Source: Phocoenobacter atlanticus subsp. cyclopteri
GTDB lineage: Bacteria; Pseudomonadota; Gammaproteobacteria; Enterobacterales; Pasteurellaceae
Assembly (NCBI RefSeq): GCF_018343795.1
Contig: NZ_CP074346.1
Coordinates: 2,108,001-2,172,000 of the forward strand
Direction: 5' to 3'
Length of the DNA stretch: 64,000 bases
The stretch's first letter is position 1, and every line of letters begins with the position of its first letter. The notes beneath the pieces are model-generated. The model saw only the letters and a list, made by a program, of their open reading frames with translations, was not told where the DNA came from and did not search any database. The position numbers and the translations under genes are program-made. This document shows, piece by piece, positions 8,615-17,749 of this stretch.

Positions 8615-10450
8615 TTATTCATCTAAGAAACTTCTCAGCGTTTCAGAACGGCTTGGGTGACGTAGTTTACGTAATGCTTTTGCTTCAATTTGACGGATAC
8701 GTTCACGTGTTACATCAAATTGTTTACCCACCTCTTCTAACGTATGATCGGTATTCATATCAATACCAAAACGCATACGTAATACTTTGGCTTCACGAGG
8801 TGTTAAACCCTCTAATACTCCACCAGTTGCTAAACGTAGGCTTTCTGATGTTGCAGAATCTAGTGGCTGTGCAAGTGCAGTATCTTCGATAAAGTCCCCT
8901 AAATGTGAATCATCGTCATCACCGACGGGTGTTTCCATTGAAATTGGCTCTTTAGCAATTTTAAGAACTTTACGAATTTTATCTTCAGGCATTCCCATTT
9001 TTTCTGCTAATTCTTCAGGTGTCGCATCACGTCCCATTTCTTGTAAACATTGACGAGAAATACGATTTAATTTATTAATCGTTTCAATCATATGCACAGG
9101 GATACGGATAGTACGTGCTTGATCGGCAATTGAACGAGTAATCGCTTGGCGGATCCACCAAGTTGCATAAGTTGAGAATTTATACCCACGACGATATTCA
9201 AATTTATCAACTGCTTTCATTAAACCAATATTACCTTCTTGAATTAAATCTAAGAATTGTAAGCCGCGGTTGGTGTATTTTTTAGCAATAGAAATAACCA
9301 AACGTAGGTTTGCTTCAATCATTTCAGTCTTCGCACGGCGAGCTTTTAATTCGCCTTCTGCAATTCGTCCACCAATCACTCGAATCTGCTTAATAGTTAA
9401 TCCTGTTTGTTCTTCAATATGTTTTAAATTATTCATATTGAGACGAATTTTTTCTGCATTCAAACCTAATTTTTCTGAATAGTGTTTGTTTGATTCAATC
9501 GCTTTGATTAACCAAGCATCATCCGTTTCATGACCTTGGAATGCTTTTAAAAATGCACCTCTTGGCATTTTTGAATACTCAACGGCTAAACGTAATATTT
9601 GACGCTCTTCTTTGCGAACTTGTTTCATAATAGTACGCATTTGGGCAACAAGTAGATCAAATTGTTTTGGTACTAGACGAAATTCACGGAAAATTTCCGA
9701 AAGGGCTTTTACTTGCTCTTTTGATTTTTTACTTGTTCTACCATACTTTTGAATGGTTAAAAGTGCTTTTTTATGTTGATCGCGTAATGCGTAGAATTTT
9801 TGGCGAGCAAGTTCAGGATCAATACCATTATCATCAGCATTATCATCGCTGTCATCATCACTATCTTCATCATCGTCATCTTCAGGAATATCGCTATTTT
9901 CTTCTTCAGGAACGATAAAGGTATCATCGGCAACTTCGCTTTCTTCAATATCTGGTTCAATAAAGGCAGTAATGAGATCCGTAATTCGCATTGTTCCTTC
10001 TTCAACTTGCTCATAGCTAGCGATTAAGTTAGTTAATGCTTCTGGATATTCTGCAATGGTACATTGAACTTCATTAATACCTTCTTCAATACGTTTTGCG
10101 ATATCAATTTCACCTTCACGAGTAAGAAGTTCAACGGTGCCCATTTCACGCATATACATACGTACAGGATCAGTTGTTCTACCCAGTTCGGATTCTACGG
10201 TGGAAAGGACTTTAGTTGCTTCTTCTACCACATCTTCATCAGTGATATTTTCAGATAACATTAAATCATCTGCATCAGGTGCTGTTTCCAGAACCTTAAT
10301 TCCCATATCATTGATCATTTGGATGATATCTTCGATTTGCTCAGCATCTACCAAATATTCAGGTAGGTGATCGTGAACTTCTGATAAAGTTAAGTATCCT
10401 TGTTCACGGCCTTGAGTAATAAGCAGTTCAAGTTGAGATTGTTTTTCCAT
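8615..10450 (-). CDS. rpoD: RNA polymerase sigma factor RpoD (sigma 70)
   Basis: The primary sigma factor. I place the start at the ATG at 10450 ([10 protein letters not shown]), matching the family N terminus; a GTG at 10462 would add four residues. The product is 611 residues. Region 1.1 is at the N terminus. The non-conserved region contains a strongly acidic Asp/Glu tract near residues 185-210, also acidic in E. coli. The core regions 2.3-2.4 are clear ([20 protein letters not shown]). Region 4.2 has [20 protein letters not shown], the helix-turn-helix for the -35 element. It is the last gene of the rpsU-dnaG-rpoD operon, 73 bases after dnaG. Confidence 0.97.
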   Translation of the reverse strand: MEKQSQLELLITQGREQGYLTLSEVHDHLPEYLVDAEQIEDIIQMINDMGIKVLETAPDADDLMLSENITDEDVVEEATKVLSTVESELGRTTDPVRMYMREMGTVELLTREGEIDIAKRIEEGINEVQCTIAEYPEALTNLIASYEQVEEGTMRITDLITAFIEPDIEESEVADDTFIVPEEENSDIPEDDDDEDSDDDSDDNADDNGIDPELARQKFYALRDQHKKALLTIQKYGRTSKKSKEQVKALSEIFREFRLVPKQFDLLVAQMRTIMKQVRKEERQILRLAVEYSKMPRGAFLKAFQGHETDDAWLIKAIESNKHYSEKLGLNAEKIRLNMNNLKHIEEQTGLTIKQIRVIGGRIAEGELKARRAKTEMIEANLRLVISIAKKYTNRGLQFLDLIQEGNIGLMKAVDKFEYRRGYKFSTYATWWIRQAITRSIADQARTIRIPVHMIETINKLNRISRQCLQEMGRDATPEELAEKMGMPEDKIRKVLKIAKEPISMETPVGDDDDSHLGDFIEDTALAQPLDSATSESLRLATGGVLEGLTPREAKVLRMRFGIDMNTDHTLEEVGKQFDVTRERIRQIEAKALRKLRHPSRSETLRSFLDE

Positions 10451-10523
10451 TCTGATATCCACATTTATGCTAGAAAAGAGGGTAGATTATACCACTACTT
10501 TTAAAATTATTGTTAATACTAAA

Positions 10524-12263
10524 TTATTGTTGGCTAATTAATAAAGCCAGTTCTTTTTTTTCGATCGTATTTAGCCCTATTGTACGATCTTTTGCAATTA
10601 ACTCTTCTATTTGTTTTTCAACTAATTTTTTATAAAAAAAATCAAGGGTCTCTAAAAAAGCGCTTTCTACATTTTCAGGTGCTACTAGATGGTTCCAGTT
10701 AGCAAGAATTTCAAGGGTTTTAAATGATTTTTTATCACGATAATATTCTAAAATTCCTCCCAAACTTATTCCTTGATGCGTTTTACATAATTCTACCAGT
10801 TCTTCAAAAAGTTCCAAACCTGCAATATTAAGCTCTTTTAGTGGCTGTAAATTAGGTACAAGCTGCACTAAATGAGAGTTTTGTAATAACAATGCAACCA
10901 ATAATCGCATTGGTGTTTGCTCAACTTTAGACTGAGAAATTTTTTGTGTTGTTGTTTGTTGTGTTTGAGGTAGCATCGATTCTAATTGTGCTGAATCTAA
11001 AATACCGAGTTTCTGCCCTAAAATATTACGTAAATAAACACGAAACATTTCCCCTGGAATTTGTTTGAGTAAAGGAAGGGTTAATGCCGCTAATTTTGAT
11101 TTTCCCTCTTTAGTCGAAAGATCTACTTTGGCTAATAATGAACTAAATAAAAAATCACTTAATGATTGAGCTTTTGTTAAATTTTTCTCAAATCCCTCTT
11201 TTCCTTGTTGTCTAACAAATGAATCAGGATCTTCACCATCTGGTAAAAATATAAATTTTAACTGACGACCATCTTCTAAATAAGGTAGTGCATTTTCTAA
11301 GGCTCGCCAAGCAGCATCTCTTCCTGCACGATCGCCATCATAGCAACAAATTACTTGCTCTGTATGTCGAAACATCTGTTGAAGTTGTTCTCCTGTAGTT
11401 GCTGTGCCCAGTGAGGCAACCACATTATTTACCCCAAACTGAGCAAGGGCAACGACATCCATATAACCTTCAACCACAATCAAAAACTCAGGTTTGTCAT
11501 TAAGTTGTAGAGCTTGATATAATCCATAAAGTTCATTTCCCTTATGGTAAATCGCCGACTCTGGAGAATTCAAATATTTTGGCTTTTCATCACCTAAAAC
11601 TCGTCCTCCAAATGCAATTATTCGTCCTCTACGATCTCGAATGGGAAACATTATACGATTACGAAAACGATCGTAAACTCTTCCTTGGTCATTTTTAGAG
11701 AGCATTCCAGCATCAAGAAGTTTTTCTATTTCATCACGATTTTTACCAAATCGCTGTAATACACTGTCCATTGAATTGAGAGCAAAACCTAATTCAAAAC
11801 GTTTAATAATCTCGTTGGAAAGTCCTCTTTCTTTCAAATAAACTAAACTATGAGGATTGGAAGCGGTGAGATCTTGATAAAATTTTGCAATTTCTTCCAT
11901 CAATTCATAGAGATTTCTTTTTGTCTTATAACTCGTTGTTGGTGTACTATTTAAAGAAGTATTCTCTCTTGGTACATCTAAACCGTATAGTTGAGCGAGT
12001 TCTTCAATGGCCTCTACAAATTCCAATTTATCATATTCCATAAGAAAAGAAATTACATTGCCACTTACTCCACAACCAAAACAATGGTAAAACTGTTTTG
12101 CTGGACTGACTGAAAATGATGGAGTCTTCTCGTGATGAAAAGGACAACAGGCTTGATAATTTCGTCCTGCTTTTTTTAATTTCACACGAGAATCAATTAA
12201 TTGAACTATATCGGTACGTGCAATGAGATCATCAATAAATGAACGAGGAATAAGACCTTTCAT
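10524..12263 (-). CDS. dnaG: DNA primase
   Basis: DnaG makes RNA primers for replication. I use the ATG at 12263 (MKGLIPRSF), preceded by AAGAAGAATTG; the TTG one codon earlier is less likely. The product is 579 residues. The N-terminal zinc finger is CCPFHHEKTPSF followed by YHCFGCG. The TOPRIM catalytic core shows VVEGYMDVVAL near residue 262 and CCYDGDRAGRDAAWR near 305, which carry the metal-binding acidic residues. The C-terminal part, which binds DnaB, is less conserved. It is the middle gene of the macromolecular synthesis operon, with a hairpin terminator between rpsU and dnaG. Confidence 0.96.
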   Translation of the reverse strand: MKGLIPRSFIDDLIARTDIVQLIDSRVKLKKAGRNYQACCPFHHEKTPSFSVSPAKQFYHCFGCGVSGNVISFLMEYDKLEFVEAIEELAQLYGLDVPRENTSLNSTPTTSYKTKRNLYELMEEIAKFYQDLTASNPHSLVYLKERGLSNEIIKRFELGFALNSMDSVLQRFGKNRDEIEKLLDAGMLSKNDQGRVYDRFRNRIMFPIRDRRGRIIAFGGRVLGDEKPKYLNSPESAIYHKGNELYGLYQALQLNDKPEFLIVVEGYMDVVALAQFGVNNVVASLGTATTGEQLQQMFRHTEQVICCYDGDRAGRDAAWRALENALPYLEDGRQLKFIFLPDGEDPDSFVRQQGKEGFEKNLTKAQSLSDFLFSSLLAKVDLSTKEGKSKLAALTLPLLKQIPGEMFRVYLRNILGQKLGILDSAQLESMLPQTQQTTTQKISQSKVEQTPMRLLVALLLQNSHLVQLVPNLQPLKELNIAGLELFEELVELCKTHQGISLGGILEYYRDKKSFKTLEILANWNHLVAPENVESAFLETLDFFYKKLVEKQIEELIAKDRTIGLNTIEKKELALLISQQ

Positions 12264-12306
12264 CAATTCTTCTTATGTTAAATTAATTAGAAACTAAAAA
12301 CACCAA

Positions 12307-12335
12307 AACCGTGATCTTATAAAAGAGTCACGGTT
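12307..12335 (-). terminator. Intra-operon terminator between rpsU and dnaG
   Basis: AACCGTGA at 12307-12314 pairs with TCACGGTT at 12328-12335. Read on the minus strand the stem is followed by TTTTGGTGTTTTT. A terminator at this place is known in E. coli, where it keeps primase low relative to ribosomal protein S21. Confidence 0.75.
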
Positions 12336-12364
12336 CTAGAATTTCGCTTGAAAATAAATCTAAA

Positions 12365-12580
12365 TTAGTACAAACGATTGTTGCGTGCATTCTCACGATT
12401 ATTACGTTTAGCGTGACGTTTAGCTAAAGATGCTTTTTCACGTTTACGAATACTTGTAGGTTTGTCGTAGAATTCACGAGCACGAGCTTCTGCTAAAATA
12501 CCTGCTTTTTCGCAAGAGCGTTTAAAACGACGTAATGCAACGTCAAATGATTCATTTTCACGAACTTTAATTACTGGCAT
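12365..12580 (-). CDS. rpsU: 30S ribosomal protein S21
   Basis: The 71-residue S21 protein, small and very basic ([23 protein letters not shown]...). S21 joins the small subunit late and helps mRNA recognition. The ATG at 12580 follows GAGGTGATGGCTT, a strong ribosome site. It is the first gene of rpsU-dnaG-rpoD. A hairpin in its upstream region (12620-12641) and the terminator behind it suggest separately tuned expression. Confidence 0.98.
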   Translation of the reverse strand: MPVIKVRENESFDVALRRFKRSCEKAGILAEARAREFYDKPTSIRKREKASLAKRHAKRNNRENARNNRLY

Positions 12581-12619
12581 AAGCCATCACCTCAGAAAAA
12601 TAATATGTTTAAAATAAAA

Positions 12620-12641
12620 TGTCGCTTAAATAATGGCGACA
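12620..12641 (-). terminator. Candidate terminator between recF and rpsU
   Basis: TGTCGC at 12620-12625 pairs with GCGACA at 12636-12641 with a 10-base loop. On the minus strand it is followed by ATTTTATTTT. It could end the dnaA-dnaN-recF transcript or act as a leader hairpin of rpsU. Confidence 0.45.
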
Positions 12642-12765
12642 ATAGACTAAAAAAGGTAGGTTATTTTAGCTCAGAGGAAAACAGATGTAAAGAAAGATCT
12701 CAACTAATTATTTTAGGGAACGTTTCTCCCAAAGGAAAAATTATCTTTTTATTCTTTAAATTTCA

Positions 12766-13860
12766 TTATTTTGGTGAAAGAGGCCTAATATTACCATTTT
12801 TAACCGTAAATAATTTATCGGTATTATTTTTTTGCCAATCCATATATTGCAGTTGTTCTTTATTGATAGCAGTAATAAATACTTGTGAGTTGCTTCTTCG
12901 TAAACGGTGAGTCAGTAATTCTCTTTTATTTGCATCGAGTTCTGAAGCAAAATCATCAATTAAAAATAGGCACTGACATTCTTTTTGTTGTATTAAATGC
13001 TCTCCTTGAGCTAAACGTAATGCACACATTAATAGTTTTAGCTGCCCTCGAGATAGAACATCTTCAACGGGTAATCCATTTGCTCGAAAACGAAAGTCTG
13101 CTTTTTGAGGTCCAATCATTGTATAACCAATAGATTTATCTCTCTCAAAACCTTGTGCCAAAATGGTTGCATAATCTTGGTCTTTATTCCAGCCTTGATA
13201 AAATGTTGCTGAAATTTCTAATTCTGGCAAAAAAAACTGGCACGTTTTTTCAATTTCAGGACAAAGTATTTCTGCGTATTCTGCTCGCATTTTACTGACA
13301 ACTAGAGCTAAATTTACGAGCTCTTTATCCCAATGAAGCAACTCTTGATAATAACGAATTTGAGGGAGAGCAGCATTTCGTTGTTTTAATAAACGTTTGA
13401 GGTTTGTCCAATGCGTATAAAAGTGAGTGTGTAAATGAAAAAGTCCCCAATCAAGGTAGGCTCTTCTATAACTTGGTCCTCCATTTAATAATGTAAGACC
13501 TTCAGGCATAATGACTTGCATTGGTAATAAATGGGCAAGATCGGCCATTTTATTTCCATCTTCACCATTTATTTTGAGAATAGTTTGATTTTGACGACTT
13601 CTTTGTAATCCCACACTCCAGTGATATTTAGCTTGGTCTATTTTTCCGTGCAAAATAAAATGTTCACTATCATAATTAATGATACGGTTCGTTATATTAC
13701 TTTTAAATGATCGTCCGTGTCCAAGATAAAAAATAGCTTCTAATAAACTTGTTTTACCACTACCGTTCTCTCCAACCAAAAAGTTAAAGCCGTGGCTTAA
13801 TTCAAGATCCACGGCATTAAGGTTTCTAAAATTATTAATAATCAGACGGCTTAAAGGCAT
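12766..13860 (-). CDS. recF: DNA replication and repair protein RecF
   Basis: RecF is an SMC-like ATPase that loads RecA at single-strand gaps with RecO and RecR. It has 364 residues, the normal size. Walker A is GENGSGKTSLL near residue 31. The signature region is VLSRGQLKLLMCALRLAQ near 270, and Walker B/D-loop is CLFLIDDFASELD near 305. It lies 12 bases behind dnaN in the classic dnaA-dnaN-recF order. In many bacteria gyrB follows; here the rpsU operon follows instead. Confidence 0.97.
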   Translation of the reverse strand: MPLSRLIINNFRNLNAVDLELSHGFNFLVGENGSGKTSLLEAIFYLGHGRSFKSNITNRIINYDSEHFILHGKIDQAKYHWSVGLQRSRQNQTILKINGEDGNKMADLAHLLPMQVIMPEGLTLLNGGPSYRRAYLDWGLFHLHTHFYTHWTNLKRLLKQRNAALPQIRYYQELLHWDKELVNLALVVSKMRAEYAEILCPEIEKTCQFFLPELEISATFYQGWNKDQDYATILAQGFERDKSIGYTMIGPQKADFRFRANGLPVEDVLSRGQLKLLMCALRLAQGEHLIQQKECQCLFLIDDFASELDANKRELLTHRLRRSNSQVFITAINKEQLQYMDWQKNNTDKLFTVKNGNIRPLSPK

Positions 13861-13872
13861 TATTTACAATTA

Positions 13873-14976
13873 TTACAAACGCATTGGCATAATAACGTAT
13901 TCTGCGCTACTGTTGTCACAGTTTTCAATGAGACAACTCGATGAAGAATCCACTAAATTAATGCGTACTCTTTCGCATTTTAAGGTATTAAGGACATCTA
14001 ACAAATAGCTAACATTAAAACCTACTTCCATTTCTACATTTTGATAAGCAACATCAATAATTTCTTCTGCTTCTTCTTGCTCTGGATTATTAGCCGTAAT
14101 TTTGAGTAAATTATTCGTTAATAATAAGCGAACACCACGAAAACGTTCATTAGATAAAATAGCGGCACGCACCAATGCTCGTTTTAATGTTTCAGTATCT
14201 GCTTCTAAAATACGATCTGCATTACGAGGTAAAACTCGACGATAATCAGGGAAGCGACCGTCAATTAATTTAGACGTAAATACGATTTTATTCATAGAAA
14301 AGCGAATGTGATTTGCCCCAATCTCAAGACGAGTCGTTTCATCATTTGGGATAAGTAAACGAGAAAGTTCAATTACTGCTTTACGAGGAACAATTACCGA
14401 GTGAGAAGGAAGTTCTTGAGCTAATGGCATAGTACAAACAGCTAAACGGTGACCATCTGTTGCGATCGCTCTTAATAAATTTCCTTCAGTCTCGAATTTC
14501 ATTCCGTTTAAAAAATAACGAGCATCTTGATTTGCCATAGAAAATTGTGTGGCATCAATGAGGCGAGTTAATGTTGCTTGTTCAATATTAAAATCAACAT
14601 CGGAACTCCAATCCATTAAGCTTGGGTAATCGCTTGCAGGTAAAGTTGCTAAATTAAATTTACTACGAGAGGCTTGAATAAGCACTCGATCCTCTTCAAA
14701 TTTAACTGAAATTAGGCTATCTTCGGGTAAACTTTTACAAATATCTAAAAACTTTTTAGCTGGAATAGTTAATTTTTCCTCAGTCTGTAGATGTTCTTCT
14801 AACTCTGCTTGAGTCGTTAATTCAACCTCTAGATCTGTACCAGTTAAAAATAATAGATTACCTTTTACTTCTAATAAAATATTATTAATAATGGGTAATG
14901 TTGGGCGACTGTTTAAAACGCTACAAACTTGTTGTAATGGTTTTAATAATTTTTCACGTGTAATAGTAAATTGCAT
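13873..14976 (-). CDS. dnaN: DNA polymerase III beta subunit (sliding clamp)
   Basis: DnaN forms the ring that holds polymerase III on DNA. The 367-residue length and three repeated clamp domains are typical. Recognisable blocks are LPIINNILLEV, ATDGHRLAVC near residue 170 and the C-terminal YVIMPMRL, which forms part of the partner-binding pocket region. It is 9 bases after dnaA and 12 before recF, so the three genes are almost certainly cotranscribed. Confidence 0.97.
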   Translation of the reverse strand: MQFTITREKLLKPLQQVCSVLNSRPTLPIINNILLEVKGNLLFLTGTDLEVELTTQAELEEHLQTEEKLTIPAKKFLDICKSLPEDSLISVKFEEDRVLIQASRSKFNLATLPASDYPSLMDWSSDVDFNIEQATLTRLIDATQFSMANQDARYFLNGMKFETEGNLLRAIATDGHRLAVCTMPLAQELPSHSVIVPRKAVIELSRLLIPNDETTRLEIGANHIRFSMNKIVFTSKLIDGRFPDYRRVLPRNADRILEADTETLKRALVRAAILSNERFRGVRLLLTNNLLKITANNPEQEEAEEIIDVAYQNVEMEVGFNVSYLLDVLNTLKCERVRINLVDSSSSCLIENCDNSSAEYVIMPMRL

Positions 14977-14985
14977 AACAATTCC

Positions 14986-16323
14986 TTAAGATGATAATTT
15001 GCGTGTTAAATTGGTATAATCTTCTCTAAGATTACTGTCAGAGTCCATTAACTCATTGATTCTTTTTATTGCGTGCATCACAGTGGTATGATCTTTACCA
15101 CCAAATTCTCGACCAATTTCAGGTAAACTGTGGTTAGTTAATTCTTTTGCCAATGCCATCGCGATTTGACGAGGACGAGCAAACATTTGTTTACGACTTT
15201 TTGATTTTAAATCTGATATTTTTATATTATAACGCTCTGCAACTGTTTTTTGAATATTTTCGATAGTAATTAAATGTTCATAAGATGACATTAAATCTTT
15301 AAGGGCTTCACGTACTGCATCAATAGTAATTGGACGTTTTGTAAAATTACGCCACGCAATCACACGATTTAATGCCCCCTCTAATTCTCGCACATTTGTG
15401 CGAAGCTTTTGAGCTAGGAATAAGGCTACATTTTCTTCTAGTCTTTCACCTCGTTCTTCTGCTTTTTTCATTAAAATAGCAACACGAGTTTCAAGTTCGG
15501 GTGGTTCAATAGCGGCATTAACCCCCCAGCTTAAGCGAGAACGAATACGTTCTTCAATATTTTGAATATTTTTAGGGAAAACATCTGAGGCAACCACAAT
15601 TTGTTTACTGCGTTCAAAAAGCGTATTAAAAGTATGGAAAAATTCTTCCTGAGACGCTTCTTTATTGGCAAAAAATTGAATATCATCAATCATCAATACA
15701 TCAAGGGAACGATAAAATTGCTTAAATTTCTCAATCGTATTACTTTTTAATGCTTTTACCATATCTTGAACAAAGCGTTCAGAATGGATATATACAATTT
15801 TTGCATTGGGATTCTTTTTTAAAATCTCATTACCAATGGCGTGTAACAAATGGGTTTTTCCTAATCCTGTACCTCCGTACAGAGAAAATGGATTACAATA
15901 GCTTTCACCTATATTCTCAACCACAGATTGAGCAATAGATTTTGCCATTTGATTGGATTTCCCTTGAACAAAATTGTCAAAAGTTAAGCCTTCTAATAAT
16001 CCAGTTTGGATAGATGAGTTAAATATTTCATTTTTATTTGTCGAAACAGATTGCGTTTGAGTTTTTATTTCTGTTTCTACTGGTTTTTTTCCTTCTCTAA
16101 TAACGACAGCAAGGTTATCATTTTTTGATAAAAAACGAACTAGTTCTGTAATTTCAGAAAGATATTTATTTTGTACCCAGTCAATTATAAATGAATTATG
16201 TGCATAAAGTGTAAGCTGATCATTGCTTAACGTTGCTTGTAAAGGACGCAACCACGCATTAAATTCTTGTGAAGATACTTTAGTTTGCAAATGATCTAAG
16301 GTATCACGCCAAAGAGAAGACAC
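14986..16323 (-). CDS. dnaA: Chromosomal replication initiator DnaA
   Basis: DnaA is the AAA+ ATPase that opens oriC. The product has 445 residues. The N-terminal DnaB-contact domain is followed by a variable linker near residues 85-110, then Walker A GGTGLGKTHLLHA near 150, Walker B VLMIDDIQFF near 210, and the DnaA-box reader GGKDHTTVMHAIKRI near 415. The start codon is GTG at 16323, preceded by GGGAG; a GTG start is also used in E. coli dnaA. No clustered DnaA boxes are visible upstream, so the origin is not beside this gene. Confidence 0.97.
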   Translation of the reverse strand: MSSLWRDTLDHLQTKVSSQEFNAWLRPLQATLSNDQLTLYAHNSFIIDWVQNKYLSEITELVRFLSKNDNLAVVIREGKKPVETEIKTQTQSVSTNKNEIFNSSIQTGLLEGLTFDNFVQGKSNQMAKSIAQSVVENIGESYCNPFSLYGGTGLGKTHLLHAIGNEILKKNPNAKIVYIHSERFVQDMVKALKSNTIEKFKQFYRSLDVLMIDDIQFFANKEASQEEFFHTFNTLFERSKQIVVASDVFPKNIQNIEERIRSRLSWGVNAAIEPPELETRVAILMKKAEERGERLEENVALFLAQKLRTNVRELEGALNRVIAWRNFTKRPITIDAVREALKDLMSSYEHLITIENIQKTVAERYNIKISDLKSKSRKQMFARPRQIAMALAKELTNHSLPEIGREFGGKDHTTVMHAIKRINELMDSDSNLREDYTNLTRKLSS

Positions 16324-16490
16324 TAATTACTCCCAAAAAATAAGAAAATTGTTACTAAGAAAGAACTAATATCATACCTCAAAATGTAATGAAGATCTTT
16401 TTATTTTTTTGCAAATCTTTTGATCAATCTCACCGCTTATTTTATGAAAAATTGATACAATGGCGCTTTATAGATAAGAGAGAATGAAAA

Positions 16491-16736
16491 TTGCAATTTA
16501 ATCGACCTAAATCTAATCAAACACTAAACACATTAGGACTAAGATGTCCTGAACCAATAATGCTTGTACGTAAAACTATCAGAAATATGCAAGAGGGGGA
16601 TATTTTATTAATTACTGCAGATGATCCTGCGACAACTCGTGACATTCCTAGTTTTTGTGAGTTTATGAATCATCAATTAGTTGATTTTCAAACAGAAACA
16701 ATACCGTATCAATACTGGATAAAGAAAGGAATATAA
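16491..16736 (+). CDS. tusA: Sulfurtransferase TusA
   Basis: TusA carries persulfide sulfur from a cysteine desulfurase to the TusBCD/E relay for 2-thiouridine in tRNA. The 81-residue protein shows [10 protein letters not shown] with the catalytic Cys19, and the matching block [17 protein letters not shown]. The start is TTG at 16491, with GAGAGA about eight bases before it. An ATG at 16484 is out of frame and stops after five codons. The gene lies divergent to dnaA. Confidence 0.94.
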   Translation: MQFNRPKSNQTLNTLGLRCPEPIMLVRKTIRNMQEGDILLITADDPATTRDIPSFCEFMNHQLVDFQTETIPYQYWIKKGI

Positions 16737-16740
16737 AACG

Positions 16741-16762
16741 AAGGCGGTCAAATGACCGCCTT
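16741..16762. terminator. Terminator between tusA and acpP
   Basis: AAGGCGGTC at 16741-16749 pairs with GACCGCCTT at 16754-16762, with a 4-base loop. On the minus strand it is followed by CGTTTTATA, so it mainly serves acpP. The two genes converge. Confidence 0.75.
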
Positions 16763-16771
16763 GTTGTAATC

Positions 16772-17002
16772 TTATTGATTGTTTTGAACGTAATCAATCG
16801 CAGATTGAACAGTTGTAATTTTTTCAGCTTCTTCATCTGGAATTTCGATATCAAATTCTTCTTCTAAAGCCATTACTAACTCAACAGTATCTAAAGAATC
16901 TGCACCTAAATCATCAATAAATGATGCTTCTGGTTTTGCGTCTTCTTCTTTAACGCCAAGTTGTTCTACGATAATATTTTTTACGCGTTCTTCAATACTC
17001 AT
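16772..17002 (-). CDS. acpP: Acyl carrier protein
   Basis: AcpP carries growing acyl chains on a 4'-phosphopantetheine arm in fatty acid synthesis. The 76-residue acidic protein has the modification site GADSLD with the attachment Ser. The start is the ATG at 17002 (MSIEERV), preceded by AGGAAAC; an in-frame extension to 17074 is only the leader. In many gammaproteobacteria acpP lies between fabG and fabF. Here it stands alone with its own promoter and terminator. Confidence 0.97.
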   Translation of the reverse strand: MSIEERVKNIIVEQLGVKEEDAKPEASFIDDLGADSLDTVELVMALEEEFDIEIPDEEAEKITTVQSAIDYVQNNQ

Positions 17003-17046
17003 TTTTTGTTTCCTATTTATGACTTCGCCTAACTGCGAAAATGTAT

Positions 17047-17074
17047 AGTGTAAAGAAAATTTAACTGATTTCAA
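17047..17074 (-). promoter_or_regulatory. Predicted acpP promoter
   Basis: On the minus strand TTGAAA (17069-17074) and TACACT (17047-17052) are 16 bases apart. The TTTACACTA context resembles the promoter of E. coli acpP. Confidence 0.5.
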
Positions 17075-17300
17075 CTCTTATTTAAGCAATTTTAATAGAT
17101 GTCAAACCAGCTATGCTTTTCCTCACACCGTTCAATAAAATAATTTTGTTCTACGGTCTGAACGAAAAAGCAGAATGATTTTACCATTATGTATGATGTT
17201 GATCCATAGTTGATTTTTGATTAAGTGGTCATTTTTTAATAAAAAACCATAAAAAATGCAAATAAGTAAAATAAATGAAAGCATATTTGAATAAAAATAA

Positions 17301-17328
17301 TTGACTTATTTTTGAAACTTGTTTTAAT
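17301..17328 (+). promoter_or_regulatory. Predicted maoP promoter
   Basis: TTGACT at 17301-17306 and TTTAAT at 17323-17328 with a 16-base spacer, about 42 bases before the maoP ATG. Confidence 0.45.
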
Positions 17329-17370
17329 TTCTCTGATTTTTAGATCTGTTGTTTTAGGAGAAGAAAAATT

Positions 17371-17694
17371 ATGACAAAAAGTTTTAGTGCAACTCGTCGC
17401 TTTTTTGATAACAAAAACTATCCAAGAGGATTTTCTCGTCAAGGTGATTATACTATTAATGAAGCAAAACTATTGGAACAATTTGGACAAGCTTGTCTTG
17501 CCTTAGAGCTTGGAGAAAGAGAGCCAGTAACAGAAGACGAAAAGCAATTTGTTGCGATGATTAAAGCAGAAAGACAAGCAACGACACCATTAGAAAGAGT
17601 TTGGGTGAAATATCGTACTAAAATTAGTCAAACAAAACGTTTATACACATTGGCTGATAATTTAGGAAATGAAACTGACGATTTATCAGAATAA
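17371..17694 (+). CDS. maoP: Macrodomain Ori organization protein MaoP (DUF413)
   Basis: A 107-residue protein with the DUF413 signature FFDNKNYPRGFSRQGDYTI near residue 11 and REPVTEDEKQFV near 50. In E. coli MaoP (formerly YifE) works with the DNA site maoS to organise the Ori macrodomain of the chromosome; it belongs to a group of proteins that co-occur with Dam, SeqA, MukBEF and MatP. The ATG follows TTAGGAGAAG, a strong ribosome site. Here it lies about 1 kb from dnaA, which fits an origin-linked role, but the true origin position is unknown. Confidence 0.9.
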   Translation: MTKSFSATRRFFDNKNYPRGFSRQGDYTINEAKLLEQFGQACLALELGEREPVTEDEKQFVAMIKAERQATTPLERVWVKYRTKISQTKRLYTLADNLGNETDDLSE

Positions 17695-17749
17695 TCAAAG
17701 AATTAAAAGGGGAATTTCTTTTTAATTTTTATATCAATATAGAGAAATT

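Larger units (their letters stand above)
17003..17370. other. Divergent control region of acpP and maoP
   Basis: This 368-base region holds no gene. It contains the acpP promoter and leader (with a small hairpin, TTCGC at 17024-17028 with GCGAA at 17035-17039) and the maoP promoter. In E. coli the 17-base maoS site that works with MaoP lies just upstream of maoP; I cannot recall that sequence well enough to point to it here. Confidence 0.6.

Noticed and set aside
9667-9918. Histidine-rich open frame opposite rpoD
   Set aside because: The His run is only the reverse reading of the acidic Asp/Glu tract of RpoD.
12605-12910. Open frame on the plus strand over the end of recF
   Set aside because: Its second half is antisense to the conserved recF C terminus, and its composition is that of a shadow frame.
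17003-17074. 24-residue N-terminal extension of acpP
   Set aside because: AcpP of all relatives starts MS(T)IEERV, and the extra codons contain the promoter and leader hairpin.
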